Below, one piece after another: positions 8,075-17,366 of a stretch of 61,459 nucleotides of DNA. A program made the translations under genes and the position numbers. The notes beneath the pieces are model-generated. The model searched no databases. It was not told where the DNA came from and saw nothing but the letters and a program-made list of their open reading frames with translations. Each line of letters begins with the position of its first letter. Within the stretch, counting starts at the first letter, position 1. Origin of the DNA: a virus; the IMG/VR virus record IMGVR_UViG_3300032299_000267, positions 1 through 61,459 of that record. One strand, written 5' to 3'.

Positions 8075-8340
8075 TGAGGCCGTCACGCGGCATGGGTGAT
8101 GTAGCCCCTTCTAAGATGCCCAAGGGCGCAAAGAAAGCCCGCAAAGATGATACCGACTTCACCCAGTATAAGAAGGGTGGAAAGGTAAAGCCTGTGTGGG
8201 ATAAGCCGCGTCCTAAAGAATTGGGTAAGCCGTCTGTGCTTAGTGCCGTAAAGAAAGCCTCTGCTAAGAGGATGGCTAAAGCAGCAGGCAGACCTTATCC
8301 AAATTTAGTGGATAACATGCGCGCAGCTAGGAATAAGTAA
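8074..8340 (+). CDS. Small basic conserved-type protein
   Basis: An 88-residue protein. I chose ATG 8074, overlapping the previous TAA. It is very basic, with RPSRGMGDV at the N-terminus, FTQYKKGGKVKPVWDKPRPKELGK in the middle and a helical C-terminus ending NMRAARNK. It belongs to the same series of Lys/Gly-rich proteins and shares the GGKV element. The stop overlaps the next ATG. Function unknown. Confidence 0.62.
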   Translation: MRPSRGMGDVAPSKMPKGAKKARKDDTDFTQYKKGGKVKPVWDKPRPKELGKPSVLSAVKKASAKRMAKAAGRPYPNLVDNMRAARNK

Positions 8341-9080
8341 TGCCATACACAACCACTACTACAGCATTTAATCCAACCCTTAATGAAATTATTGAGGAGG
8401 CTTTTGAGCGAGTAGGTTTGGAGTTGCGTACTGGTTATGACTTTCGTACTGCGCGTCGCAGCTTAAATCTGTTGATATCAGAGTGGGCTAATCGCGGCAT
8501 TAACTTGTGGACTATTGAACAAGGGACAATCCCACTTGTTCAAGGCACAAGCACTTACGACTTGCCTGCTGATACTGTTGATCTTCTTGAGCATGTTATT
8601 CGTAACTACCCTGGATCTGAAGCTAACCAGATTGATATCAACATTAACCGAATAAGCATCTCTACGTATTCGACTATTCCTAATAAGTTGACACAAGGCC
8701 GCCCGATTCAAGTGTGGGTCAACCGCCGCTCTGGGCAGACTACGGATGCAGTTGGAGCTACACCTCAGTTGCCGCAGATTAATGTATGGCCGACGCCCGA
8801 TCAAGGCACAGCCCAGTCTCCATTCTATTACTTTGTGTATTGGCGTTTGCGCCGTATGGTAGATGCAGGCAGTGGTGTAAATGTGGAAGACATTCCATTC
8901 CGTTTTCAAGAATGCTTAATTTGTGGTCTAGCGTACAGGCTGGCAATGAAGCTGCCAAATGGATTGCAGCGCATACAGTTACTTAAAGCTCAGTACGATG
9001 AGGCATGGGAAATGGCGGCAGGAGAAGACCGCGAAAAAGCGCCAGATCGTTTGGTGCCTCGCATGATTACTTACAGGTGA
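8340..9080 (+). CDS. Head-tail connector-like structural protein
   Basis: A 246-residue protein. Residues 10-60 (LNEIIEEAFERVGLELRTGY..RRSLNLLISEWANRGINLW) form a helical bundle like that of podoviral adaptor or tail-accessory proteins (P22 gp4 / T7 gp11 type); residues 60-180 are a beta-rich insertion and residues 185-246 return to helices (YRLAMKLPNGLQRIQLLKAQYDEAWE). Helix-insertion-helix is the adaptor architecture in these phages. The precise counterpart is uncertain because another adaptor-type gene lies at 9945. Confidence 0.62.
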   Translation: MPYTTTTTAFNPTLNEIIEEAFERVGLELRTGYDFRTARRSLNLLISEWANRGINLWTIEQGTIPLVQGTSTYDLPADTVDLLEHVIRNYPGSEANQIDININRISISTYSTIPNKLTQGRPIQVWVNRRSGQTTDAVGATPQLPQINVWPTPDQGTAQSPFYYFVYWRLRRMVDAGSGVNVEDIPFRFQECLICGLAYRLAMKLPNGLQRIQLLKAQYDEAWEMAAGEDREKAPDRLVPRMITYR

Positions 9081-9083
9081 TGT

Positions 9084-9506
9084 ATGCCAAGTAAGTTTAC
9101 TAGCGGTAAGAAATCTATTGCAGAGTGTGACCGCTGTGGATTTCGATACTTGTTAAAAGAATTAAAGAAGTTGACGATCAAGACCAAGAACGTCAATATT
9201 AAAGTTTGCAAGACATGTTGGGAGCCGGATCAGCCGCAGTTAAGTATTGGTCTTTATCCGGTTAATGACCCGCAGGCAGTACGTGATCCTCGGCCTGATG
9301 TTTCTTTCTGGCAGTCTGGATTTACAGGCTTACAAACAAACATACAGTCTGGGCCGCTAATAACTGAAAATGGTTATCCTGGCGGAGGCAGTCGGGTATT
9401 TCAGTGGGGTTGGTGGCCTGTAGGTGGGGCAAGTGCAAACGATGCAGGATTGACGCCAAATTATCTGACATCAGCAGGTCAGGTTGGCAGCGTGACAATT
9501 ACATAG
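9084..9506 (+). CDS. Zinc-ribbon-containing structural protein
   Basis: A 140-residue protein with two CxxC pairs, CDRC (residues 14-17) and CKTC (41-44), about 24 residues apart: a four-Cys zinc ribbon. The rest is Gly/Pro/Trp-rich and beta-like, with FQWGWWPVGG near the middle. It sits between two adaptor-type genes, so it may be a small connector or tail component stabilised by zinc. The zinc ribbon is seen directly; the role is inferred. Confidence 0.65.
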   Translation: MPSKFTSGKKSIAECDRCGFRYLLKELKKLTIKTKNVNIKVCKTCWEPDQPQLSIGLYPVNDPQAVRDPRPDVSFWQSGFTGLQTNIQSGPLITENGYPGGGSRVFQWGWWPVGGASANDAGLTPNYLTSAGQVGSVTIT

Positions 9507-9514
9507 GAGTAGAC

Positions 9515-9679
9515 ATGGACAAGAAAGAAGTTAAGCAAATCGCTGATAAAGAAATTAAGGGTCATGAAAAGCGTATGCACAAAATGGCTAAAGGCGGCGT
9601 AACCAGCGAATCTATGCTCAAGCATGGCCGTAATATGGCTCGCGTTATGAATCAAAAGTCTAACGGAAGAGGTCGATAA
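9515..9679 (+). CDS. Small Lys/His-rich helical protein
   Basis: A 54-residue protein. I chose ATG 9515, which has AGGAG five bases upstream. It is basic and helical (KKEVKQIADKEIKGHEKRMH), followed by KMAKGGVTSESMLKHGRNMARVMNQ. The MAKGG element recurs in its neighbours. Its stop overlaps the next start (ATAATG). Function unknown; likely part of the virion-assembly series. Confidence 0.6.
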   Translation: MDKKEVKQIADKEIKGHEKRMHKMAKGGVTSESMLKHGRNMARVMNQKSNGRGR

Positions 9680-9936
9680 TGGCTAAGTTTTCGCAGAAAG
9701 TTAAGGGCAAGGAAGTGGGTCAAGCATCTACTTATGCCGCTCCTCATAACATGAAGGGTCAACCAATTAAGGGCGATCTGCCTTATACAGCTGGCGCTAA
9801 AGTTATGGGTGACCTGAACATTTCCGTAGCAGGTCTTAGCAAGGGTAATTATAAAGAGACCAAAACTACTGGTATCAAGATGCGCGGTGCTGGTGCTGCG
9901 ACCAAGGGCACAATGTGCCGTGGGCCAATGGCTTGA
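9679..9936 (+). CDS. Small basic protein with RGxGAATKG tail
   Basis: An 85-residue basic protein. The N-terminal half is charged and Gly/Ala-rich; the C-terminal half is KETKTTGIKMRGAGAATKG followed by TMCRGPMA. The tail recalls, without matching closely, the tag in the proteins at 5.9-8.0 kb. I know of similar small proteins in uncultured phages but not of a function. Confidence 0.62.
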   Translation: MAKFSQKVKGKEVGQASTYAAPHNMKGQPIKGDLPYTAGAKVMGDLNISVAGLSKGNYKETKTTGIKMRGAGAATKGTMCRGPMA

Positions 9937-9944
9937 GGTGAACC

Positions 9945-10610
9945 GTGAATTACGCAGAGCTATCTCAGGCAATTCAGGATTACACGCAAAACTACGAAAC
10001 AACCTTCGTAGCTAATGTTCCTTTGTTTGTTGAACAAGCGGAAACGCGTGTGTACAACACTGTCTTGATACCTGCGTTGCGTAAAAATGTAACAGGCGCA
10101 ACTGTTAGCGGTAACAAATATTTATCTTGCCCATCTGACTTTTTGTCGTCGTTTTCGATGGCGGCTGTTAATAATGGCAGCTATGAATATTTGTTAAACA
10201 AGGACGTTAACTTTTTACGTGCAGCTTATCCTAATCCTTCTGACACAGGGTTCCCACAGTATTATGCTTTGTTTGGCCCGACAGTAGCGGCTAGCGTTAT
10301 TACTAATGAGCTAAGTTTTATTCTTGCTCCTACGCCGGATGCTATATACGATGTGGAGCTGCATTACTACTATTATCCGCAGTCAATTGTTACATCGGGT
10401 ACTTCATGGCTGGGCGACAACTACGATCCTGTGTTGCTGTATGGCTCTTTGGTTGAAGCGTATATCTTCATGAAAGGCGAGCAGGACATGATGACGTATT
10501 ACCAGACTAAGTACAACGAAGCGCTGCAACAACTTATTCGTCTGGGTGGTGCCCTTGAGCGTGGTGATGCTTATAGGGATGGGCAGTTTAAAGGAAGGGC
10601 AGCTCCGTAA
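9945..10610 (+). CDS. Adaptor-type head completion protein (SU10 adaptor-like)
   Basis: A 221-residue protein. It opens with a helical hairpin (MNYAELSQAIQDYTQNYETTF...), continues with FVEQAETRVYNTVLIPALRKN, then a beta region (YLSCPSDFLSSFSMAA, LSFILAPTPDAIYDVELHYYYYP) and a C-terminal helical pair (YGSLVEAYIFMKGEQDMMTYYQTKYNEALQQL). This helix-beta-helix plan and these motifs match what I recall of phage SU10-type adaptor proteins that bind the portal. It ends overlapping the next ATG. Confidence 0.68.
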   Translation: MNYAELSQAIQDYTQNYETTFVANVPLFVEQAETRVYNTVLIPALRKNVTGATVSGNKYLSCPSDFLSSFSMAAVNNGSYEYLLNKDVNFLRAAYPNPSDTGFPQYYALFGPTVAASVITNELSFILAPTPDAIYDVELHYYYYPQSIVTSGTSWLGDNYDPVLLYGSLVEAYIFMKGEQDMMTYYQTKYNEALQQLIRLGGALERGDAYRDGQFKGRAAP

Positions 10611-11035
10611 TGGCTATCCAACAAGGACTGACAAACAGCTTCAAGCGCGACATGCTACAGGCTGGCCAGAACATTATTACGAATACTCTGTATATGTCGT
10701 TGTATACCGCTTATTCGGATATCGGCCCAGAGACAACAGTTTATACAGCGACCAATGAGGTTACTGGCTCTGGTTATACCGCTGGTGGCAATGAGGTGAC
10801 TGGCGCAACATTAAGTACAGACGTAGATACAGGTACGGTGTATGTTAATTTTAACAACGTCTCTTGGCCTGGAGCTAGTTTTACTGCTCGCGGGGCGTTG
10901 ATATATAACGTCACAGGTAACAATAAATCAGTTTTGGTATTAGATTTTGGTGCAGATAAAAGTTTTAATTCGATAAATAATACCGTTACGATGCCAGCTA
11001 ATACGGCAACTACGGCTTTAATTCGTTTTCCTTAA
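10610..11035 (+). CDS. Beta-rich tail structural protein
   Basis: A 141-residue protein beginning with a basic helix (GLTNSFKRDMLQAGQNII) and continuing with Thr/Val/Asn-rich strands (GATLSTDVDTGTVYVNFNNVSW). Low charge and strong beta character suggest a tail or appendage protein. It begins on the previous stop (TAATG) and precedes other appendage genes. No catalytic motif is visible. Confidence 0.65.
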   Translation: MAIQQGLTNSFKRDMLQAGQNIITNTLYMSLYTAYSDIGPETTVYTATNEVTGSGYTAGGNEVTGATLSTDVDTGTVYVNFNNVSWPGASFTARGALIYNVTGNNKSVLVLDFGADKSFNSINNTVTMPANTATTALIRFP

Positions 11036-11044
11036 GAGGGCATT

Positions 11045-11650
11045 ATGCACAAAGAACTTGGACGCTGCGGCGATAGCGCAACTATAACCATGCAAACACA
11101 AGGCCGCACAACCCCTGAAAGTATGGGCGTTGAAGGTTCGTACCACATTGTTTGCCATGACAAAAACGGCAACCTTAAATGGGAAGAGGGATTTCCAAAC
11201 TTAGTAGTTAATGCTGGTAAACAGCTGATGTTGGATACGTTACTACGTACCTCTGGAACTTACACCACAGTTGGCCCGTTTCTGGGTTTGACCAATGTTG
11301 CTTTAACACCAGCTCTAACCGATACCATGACTACGTTGGTTGGTGGCAACAACGAATTTGTCAACTACAGCACGACAGGTGGAGCTGGGATCCGTGGTAC
11401 TGCTGTATTTGCTGCGGCAGCTTCAACTGCCAATGTATCGTCTGCTAACGCTACGGCTATCACGTACACCATCACGGGCGCGGGCGGAAATATTTTTGGT
11501 TGTTTCTTGGTCACAGGCGCATCAGCTTCTAACGTAACAGGCAACTCAACTGGCACGTTGTACTCTGAGGGTAATTTTGCTACCTCAAAAAGCACATCAG
11601 CTGGTGATACAGTTAGCGTTACTTACAGCACTACAGCCACCTCGGGTTAA
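11045..11650 (+). CDS. Beta-rich tail structural protein
   Basis: A 201-residue protein preceded by AAGAGGG. Residues 30-75 (YHIVCHDKNGNLKWEEGFPNLVVNAGKQLMLD) are a pattern common to phage virion proteins with a short beta-hairpin domain; the rest is Thr/Ala/Ser-rich beta sequence ending YSTTATSG. Together with the previous gene it may form a tail-associated beta sandwich. Function inferred from composition and position. Confidence 0.65.
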   Translation: MHKELGRCGDSATITMQTQGRTTPESMGVEGSYHIVCHDKNGNLKWEEGFPNLVVNAGKQLMLDTLLRTSGTYTTVGPFLGLTNVALTPALTDTMTTLVGGNNEFVNYSTTGGAGIRGTAVFAAAASTANVSSANATAITYTITGAGGNIFGCFLVTGASASNVTGNSTGTLYSEGNFATSKSTSAGDTVSVTYSTTATSG

Positions 11651-12331
11651 ATGTCATTTGCTGCATCAAGTTTTGCACAAACACCATTTGCTTCGTTAGC
11701 GGTAGTAGCAAGCGGGAATAGTTTTATAGATTCGATCACCGAAAATATGGTGGTCAATGATGCAAATGTATTTGTAGCAGCGTTTAATGTAAGCCAAACA
11801 GAAAATAGTAATGTAGCTGATGCATTAGTATCAACATCACAATTTAATGTAAGTATTTTTGAAAATTATGCTATAGCAGATGTAGCAACAATAGCTTTGC
11901 AGTTTATTGCAAGCGTTGTTGAAAACGTAAATTTAGGAGATGTTCAGACGATAGGCACATTTGTTTCGGTGTCTATATCGGAAAATTTTACAGTTGATGA
12001 TTCATCAATTGGCGGCTTGTTGTTAACGCTAGTAATTAATGAAGATGTTGTTGTAGACGAATCCGAAAGCATTTTATTTACAGCAAACTATAGCGTCATT
12101 GAAGATTTTGGTATTGCTAGCATTGAGAATGCTGTTTCACAATACCTAATATCTGTAACAGAACCGCTGTCTATTCGTGATGTTATTGTACTTAGGTCTA
12201 TATGGCTTGTTATACCAACGGATAGTAATGTAGTTTGGAACAACATAAACAGTAATACCAGCAATTTGGTTTGGGTAACAATTAATACTACATCAAACGC
12301 AATCTGGACTGATATAAATACGGGGCAATAA
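11651..12331 (+). CDS. Tail appendage protein with ENxxVxD repeats
   Basis: A 226-residue protein starting immediately after the previous stop. It has about six repeats of roughly 28-32 residues, each with a core like SxxENxxVxDxxxV (for example TENMVVNDANV, TENSNVADALV, SENFTVDDSSI). The C-terminal 45 residues form a separate Asn/Trp-rich motif (SNVVWNNINSNTSNLVWVTI). Such repeats are common in environmental tail fibres and usually form extended beta structures. It ends overlapping the next ATG. Confidence 0.65.
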   Translation: MSFAASSFAQTPFASLAVVASGNSFIDSITENMVVNDANVFVAAFNVSQTENSNVADALVSTSQFNVSIFENYAIADVATIALQFIASVVENVNLGDVQTIGTFVSVSISENFTVDDSSIGGLLLTLVINEDVVVDESESILFTANYSVIEDFGIASIENAVSQYLISVTEPLSIRDVIVLRSIWLVIPTDSNVVWNNINSNTSNLVWVTINTTSNAIWTDINTGQ

Positions 12332-13578
12332 TGGCTTTTGTTATAAGAGACAGGGTTCAACAAACGGGAACGGCGAACGCAACCCATTTTAATTTAACTG
12401 GTACGCCTACCGGGTTTCAGGGTTTTTCTGTTATTGGAACTTCTAACACTACGTATTATGCAGCTACCGATGTTTCCGGCAACTGGGAAGTTGGTTTAGG
12501 AATTTACTCTTCTGTTAGTGGTTCAATACAACGCAATAATATTTTATCTTCTAGCAACGGCGGATCGTCAGTCACGTTTTCAGGAACGGTAACTGTATTT
12601 TGTACATACCCATCATCTAAAGCCGTTTATTTAGATTCAAGTAATTCTGCTGTTATCGGGTCAACCGCTGATGTTTTTAATGGCTTCAACCAAAAACTTA
12701 CAGTAACTAACGGCCTTACTGCTCTTTATGCATACGCAAGTTCTGCGGCTGCAATGGCTTTATATTTTTATAAATCGCGCTCAAACACTGCATACGGCAC
12801 CGTTCTTAGCACCGACACTTTAGGGAATATAGCGTTTACTGGCGCGATGTCGAACGCCGGTGGGGTTTTTTTGGAAGGGGCGATTATCCAAAGTTCGATG
12901 GATGGAACGCCAGTATTTGATGATGCTAACGGATTTATTTCATCATTTCCAACAAAGATATCTTTTTATAATAGAACTGGTGGATACGACACATTTCAAG
13001 ATGTTCAGCTTGCAGAATCCATGCGGCTTTCTAATAACAGCGTTCTTTCTATAGGAGGATCAGGATTTTTTTTAGGCAGAGCTAATATTGCACTAAGTTA
13101 TGCCTCAATTACCACAGACGCTAATGGAGATTTAATACTCGCAGCCGACCCAAATAATTTATATTCAAATTCTGATGTAGTTACTAGAATTGATAACATT
13201 GAGCGCATTCGCACTAATACTTCTGGCTATACGCAATTTACCAGCAACCTTGTTATGGTTTATCAAGGGGCAAACGTCACAAAATCTACAACAGCCACAT
13301 TAACTCCGGCTGAATTAGTTACTGGTATCTTGACTACTACTGGCACCAATTACACAATTACTTTGCCATCGGGCGCTAATATTGAATCTGCATTAACTTG
13401 GGCGGCTAGCAATGTTGCATTAGATTTTTTTATTGTTAACACCGCATCAGGCAATATTACAATTAATGCAAATGCAAATACATTAATTGGTAACGCCACA
13501 GTGCTTACTAATAATTCTGCTCAACTTAGAATTAGGCGAACTAATACCAATACTTTTACTGTATATCGTTTACGTTAA
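12331..13578 (+). CDS. Putative tail fibre / appendage protein
   Basis: A 415-residue protein. Residues 1-100 are a module I know from many phage fibres: DRVQQTGTANATHFNLTG..FSVIGTSNTTYYAATD...WEVGLGIYSS and a later VTVFCTYPSSKAV. The rest is Ser/Asn/Gly-rich beta sequence without obvious enzyme motifs, and the C-terminus holds INANANTLIGNATVL. Probably a receptor-binding or baseplate-attached fibre; the absence of a chaperone domain at the end is noted. The next two genes also look like appendage genes. Confidence 0.68.
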   Translation: MAFVIRDRVQQTGTANATHFNLTGTPTGFQGFSVIGTSNTTYYAATDVSGNWEVGLGIYSSVSGSIQRNNILSSSNGGSSVTFSGTVTVFCTYPSSKAVYLDSSNSAVIGSTADVFNGFNQKLTVTNGLTALYAYASSAAAMALYFYKSRSNTAYGTVLSTDTLGNIAFTGAMSNAGGVFLEGAIIQSSMDGTPVFDDANGFISSFPTKISFYNRTGGYDTFQDVQLAESMRLSNNSVLSIGGSGFFLGRANIALSYASITTDANGDLILAADPNNLYSNSDVVTRIDNIERIRTNTSGYTQFTSNLVMVYQGANVTKSTTATLTPAELVTGILTTTGTNYTITLPSGANIESALTWAASNVALDFFIVNTASGNITINANANTLIGNATVLTNNSAQLRIRRTNTNTFTVYRLR

Positions 13579-13589
13579 TAGGATTAGAA

Positions 13590-13913
13590 ATGTCTACAAC
13601 ATTTACATGGACAATTACAGACGTTGAATGTATTCCAAGTTATAACGGCGAAAACAATGTAATTACTCTTGTGTACTGGAATTGTTCGGGAGTTAACGGA
13701 AATTACAGTGAAAGAATTGCGGGGCCTTGTGGACTTAGTTATGAGGGTGGCGACTTTACTCAGTATAGTGATTTAACTCAAGAAAAGATTCTTGAGTGGG
13801 TATGGAATTCTGGGAATGTGTCAAAAGAATTTGTTGAGAATTCTGTGGAAGCAAAAATCCAAGATTTAATGACGCCTTCGTCGGTGTCTTTGTCACTTCC
13901 GTGGCAAAACTAA
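13590..13913 (+). CDS. Small conserved-type phage protein (DUF7936-like)
   Basis: A 107-residue protein with TWTITDVECIPSYNGENNVI and a middle segment YSERIAGPCGLSYEGGDF, then DLTQEKILEWVWNSGNVSKEFVENSVEAKI. This order (beta sandwich followed by a helix) matches the DUF7936 type found near tail-fibre genes, a family I recall only loosely. It may assist fibre assembly. Located between two fibre-like genes. Confidence 0.62.
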   Translation: MSTTFTWTITDVECIPSYNGENNVITLVYWNCSGVNGNYSERIAGPCGLSYEGGDFTQYSDLTQEKILEWVWNSGNVSKEFVENSVEAKIQDLMTPSSVSLSLPWQN

Positions 13914-13930
13914 TTGTGTAAGGAAGAATC

Positions 13931-14800
13931 ATGGCAAGTACATACAGCGGCAACCTAGCGATTGAGCTTATTGGTACAGGCGACCAGGCTGGTACGTGGG
14001 GGCAAACTACTAATACAAACTTAGGAACCGCGCTAGAGCAGGCAATTACTTCTACTGCGAGCGTTACATTTACCGCCGGTGGTAACTCTGCTATTGCGCT
14101 AGCACAAACTAACGCATTTCAAGCTGCTCGTAGCGCAAGATTGACCCTTGTTGGATCTACTACCGCAACCCAATATTTGTGGGTTCCGAATATTAACAAA
14201 CAGTACATTATTAGTAACGGGCTTAGTAACGCAATCATTATTTCCAACGGATCTAATGGCGCTGGGACGGGAGCAACGATAACGGTTCCTCCTGGTAAAT
14301 CAATGATTGTGTACAACGATTCTGTAAACATAATTGAAGTATTTAATTATGCAAACACTTTGAGCGTTAATAATTTAACTGACTCTAACCTAACTAACGC
14401 TAACCTAACTAATGCTAACCTAACTAATGCTAACCTAACTAATGCTAACCTAGTTAACTCTAACCTAGCTAACCCAACAGTTAATGCGTACACAGAAAGC
14501 GTAGTTGCAATAGGCAGTTCTACTTCTACTCAGACCATCAACATTGCTAACTCAACTATTGTAACGGCTACGTTAACGGCTAACTGTACGTGGACGATGC
14601 CATCTAACACCGCTGGCAAGTCTTTTATTTTGTTGTTAAAGACAGGTAACGGTGGTTTTACCAGTACGTTTACAGGCGTTAAGTTTCCGGCAAACACAGC
14701 TCCAACTATCACCACCGCCAACAACAGCATGGACATATTGACGTTTGTTGCTGATGGGGCGAACTGGTATGGTAATTTTGCACAGGGTTACGTACCCTAA
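13931..14800 (+). CDS. Tail appendage protein with pentapeptide-like repeats
   Basis: A 289-residue protein preceded by AAGGAAG. The N-terminal 60 residues (SGNLAIELIGTGDQAGTWGQTTN) match a module common at the start of phage fibre proteins. Residues about 150-182 are tandem N(L/A)TNA-type pentads (SNLTNANLTNANLTNANL), similar to pentapeptide repeats that form a right-handed beta helix, but very short. The remainder is a beta-rich C-terminal domain ending WYGNFAQGYVP. A tail appendage is the likely role. Confidence 0.68.
   Translation: MASTYSGNLAIELIGTGDQAGTWGQTTNTNLGTALEQAITSTASVTFTAGGNSAIALAQTNAFQAARSARLTLVGSTTATQYLWVPNINKQYIISNGLSNAIIISNGSNGAGTGATITVPPGKSMIVYNDSVNIIEVFNYANTLSVNNLTDSNLTNANLTNANLTNANLTNANLVNSNLANPTVNAYTESVVAIGSSTSTQTINIANSTIVTATLTANCTWTMPSNTAGKSFILLLKTGNGGFTSTFTGVKFPANTAPTITTANNSMDILTFVADGANWYGNFAQGYVP
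14382..14473 (+). repeat. 15-bp tandem repeats encoding pentapeptide units
   Basis: Six near-identical 15-bp units of the type GCTAACCTAACTAAT, with the outer units diverged. They encode Asn-Leu-Thr-Asn-Ala pentads. Recent copy identity suggests ongoing expansion by slippage. Confidence 0.85.
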
Positions 14801-14812
14801 TAGGAGCGCTTG

Positions 14813-16837
14813 ATGTTCATGTCTTTTCAAAAAATATCGCAAGCACTAGGTAAGGCGGTCTCTGTAAAAGATGCTTTTTTTAACTATGTGTCGTTACTGA
14901 TAAACACGATCGGCACTAACGGCGCGCAGAACAATACGTTTTTAGATTCGTCTAGTAATAACTACACAATAACCAGAAACGGAACCCCTACGCAGGGGAC
15001 ATTTACTCCGTTTAGTCAGACAGGTTGGAGTAATTTTTTTAATGGAAGCACAACCTCGTTGCGTATGGCAGCAAACTCGGCTTTTGACCAAAACGCCGGT
15101 TCTTTTTCGGTGGAGTGTTTTGTGTACCCTGCGACTATACAAGCTACTACGGGCTTGTTTATTTACGGGGCGCAAGGGAATACTGGACTTCTTATGTTGG
15201 CGTATGGCTACACCACGGGATTGTTTAAAATTGACCAAGGTGCGGGCGGTGGTGTAAAAATTACTTCATCTAACACTTATCCCGCAAATGCTTGGTATCA
15301 CGTAGCGTATACGTATGATGGCTCTACTTTAAAATTATTTGTTAATGGGATTTTGCAAGGGTCAGCAGCTAACGCAGCATTAAATCCACGAATTGCTGGG
15401 CCAGCGGTAGCGATAGGTGAGTTTGCAGGCGCTTCTTATTTTAATGGATATATCTCTAACTTTAGGATTTGTAGAGCAGCTATTCCTACGGCATATCAAA
15501 CGGCAAGCACTACTGTTGGAGCAACAATATATACTCCATCAACAACTCCATTAACAACAACAAGTCAAGGGGCAAGCAATGTTACATTTCTTACTTGCCA
15601 AAATAATCGTTTTATTGATAACGCAAGCGCATTAACTTTTACTCTTTTTGGCACACCGTCCGTCCAAGCCTTCTCTCCATTTGCGGCTAATGTTGCATAC
15701 AGCACTAGCAATATTGGCGGTAGTGGGTATTTTAATGGTACGGGTGATTTTTTAACTGTCGGAGCTACAGCCCCAACTTTAAATTTTGGAACTGGGGATT
15801 TTACTGTTGAGTGTTGGATATACCCTACTGCTGATGCGTCAATACAAAAAATTTATGACTTTAGGTCAACAGCAGGCGCTGTTGGTTTTAATTTACAGCG
15901 TCAGTCAGGGTCAGTAATAGCATTTCAAAATTCTGTTAATGTGGTTACGACTAGTAGCAATGCCGCACCACTTAATGCGTGGACTCATATTGTTGCTTCT
16001 AGGGTATCTGGAAATTCTCGGTTATTTATTAATGGGGTATTGCAAGGAACTGCTGTAGCGGATACGGCAACGTATGTAAATGGCACTAATAGACCGGTTA
16101 TAGGGGTTAGAGGAACCAATACAACTCTTGATGATTTTACTGGGTACATAACAACGGCTAAAGTAGTTGTCGGTTCGGGGGTTACGTCAGTTACGCTTCC
16201 AACGTCGCCGTCGACATCCAATGGCTCTAATGTATATTTGGGTTTTACCAACGCTGGTATATACGACGCATCCACTAAAAACACTTTGCTTACTGTTGGT
16301 AATGCTAGTGTCAGCACAGCGCAAGCGAAGTTTAGTCCTACGTCAATAGCGTTTGATGGATCTGGAGACTACGTGCCAACAACGCCGGTAACGGTTGTTA
16401 ACGCGATTAATAATGCAAATTGCACATTAGAAATGTGGGTGTATTCATCTAACAGTTCAGCATCTTTAAAGTGTTTAATAGATACAAGGACAGCGTTGGG
16501 GGCTAGCACTGGTTATGGTGTTTACCAAACAGGAAATAACGTAGTTGTTTATGGTGGCCCGCTTAGGGGAAATGCTGTTGCATCGTTAAATGGAAATACG
16601 TGGACGCACCTCGCTGTTACTAGGGCTGGAGCAACTAACTATGTGTTTTTAAATGGCACGTTGTTTAATACTTTTTCTTACGGCAATACGCTAACTAGCG
16701 GCAACGTAACTATTGGTTCAGACGTTGCTGCATCAAACGCATTTACTGGGTTTATAGAAGAAGTTCGTATAACCAACGGGATTGCGCGGTATACAACTAA
16801 TTTTAGTGTTCCAACTACAGTGTTCCCAGTTCAGTAA
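14813..16837 (+). CDS. Tail protein with three LamG / concanavalin A-like domains
   Basis: A 674-residue protein. I chose ATG 14813, six bases after AGGAG; a second ATG is at 14819. Three LamG-type jelly rolls follow one another, at about residues 80-225, 330-475 and 540-670, each with a strand VECxVYPA or LEMWVYS, then WYHVAYTYDG / WTHIVASRVSG / WTHLAVTRAG and LFVNGxLQG / FLNGTLF. LamG domains bind carbohydrates, so this is a probable surface-glycan-binding tail protein. It follows the pentapeptide-like appendage and precedes the lysis genes. Confidence 0.78.
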   Translation: MFMSFQKISQALGKAVSVKDAFFNYVSLLINTIGTNGAQNNTFLDSSSNNYTITRNGTPTQGTFTPFSQTGWSNFFNGSTTSLRMAANSAFDQNAGSFSVECFVYPATIQATTGLFIYGAQGNTGLLMLAYGYTTGLFKIDQGAGGGVKITSSNTYPANAWYHVAYTYDGSTLKLFVNGILQGSAANAALNPRIAGPAVAIGEFAGASYFNGYISNFRICRAAIPTAYQTASTTVGATIYTPSTTPLTTTSQGASNVTFLTCQNNRFIDNASALTFTLFGTPSVQAFSPFAANVAYSTSNIGGSGYFNGTGDFLTVGATAPTLNFGTGDFTVECWIYPTADASIQKIYDFRSTAGAVGFNLQRQSGSVIAFQNSVNVVTTSSNAAPLNAWTHIVASRVSGNSRLFINGVLQGTAVADTATYVNGTNRPVIGVRGTNTTLDDFTGYITTAKVVVGSGVTSVTLPTSPSTSNGSNVYLGFTNAGIYDASTKNTLLTVGNASVSTAQAKFSPTSIAFDGSGDYVPTTPVTVVNAINNANCTLEMWVYSSNSSASLKCLIDTRTALGASTGYGVYQTGNNVVVYGGPLRGNAVASLNGNTWTHLAVTRAGATNYVFLNGTLFNTFSYGNTLTSGNVTIGSDVAASNAFTGFIEEVRITNGIARYTTNFSVPTTVFPVQ

Positions 16838-16850
16838 AGGAAAACAATTA

Positions 16851-17366
16851 ATGCTTACACTACTTTCAACGTTTCTATCGTTCCTGATGGGTGGTTTGCC
16901 TAAACTATTAGACGCTTTCCAAGATCGTGCAGATAAGAAACATGAAATTCAGTTAGCGCAAATGCAAACTGAACGGGAGTTACAACTGCTCCAAGCGGGG
17001 TACGTAGCCCAGCAACATATAGAAGAAATTAAGCTAGACGAGATTAAGACCCAGGCACAATCTGCGGAGAAAGTCTCGCTAATCGACGCACAAAAAGCGG
17101 AGATGAATGCAATCTATGCCCATGATATCGCAATCGGTCAGGGCGCTAGTCAGTGGATGGTTAACTATAGAACGGGTGTACGCCCAACAATTACGTATGG
17201 TTTCTTTGGTTTGTTAATGCTAGTAGAAATTGGCTTGTTCTTGTACGGTTGGAACCGTGGCGTGGAATTTGTTCAGTTAGCTGAACAATTATGGGATGAC
17301 GAGACTCAGGCGCTGTTTGCTGCAATCATCAGTTTTCATTTTGGCGGTAGGGCGTTTGGCAAATGA
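16851..17366 (+). CDS. Putative holin (3TM gene-transfer-agent type)
   Basis: A 171-residue protein. I chose ATG 16851, 9 bases after the AAAGGAAAA site. It has a short N-terminal hydrophobic segment (residues 1-18), a long helical Gln/Glu-rich middle (20-100), then RTGVRPTITYGFFGLLMLVEIGLFLYG (109-135) and a last hydrophobic part with IISFHFGGRAFGK. This matches my recollection of the GTA_holin_3TM family, which permeabilises the inner membrane for lysozyme. It is two genes upstream of the lysozyme with overlapping starts, which supports a lysis role. Confidence 0.72.
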   Translation: MLTLLSTFLSFLMGGLPKLLDAFQDRADKKHEIQLAQMQTERELQLLQAGYVAQQHIEEIKLDEIKTQAQSAEKVSLIDAQKAEMNAIYAHDIAIGQGASQWMVNYRTGVRPTITYGFFGLLMLVEIGLFLYGWNRGVEFVQLAEQLWDDETQALFAAIISFHFGGRAFGK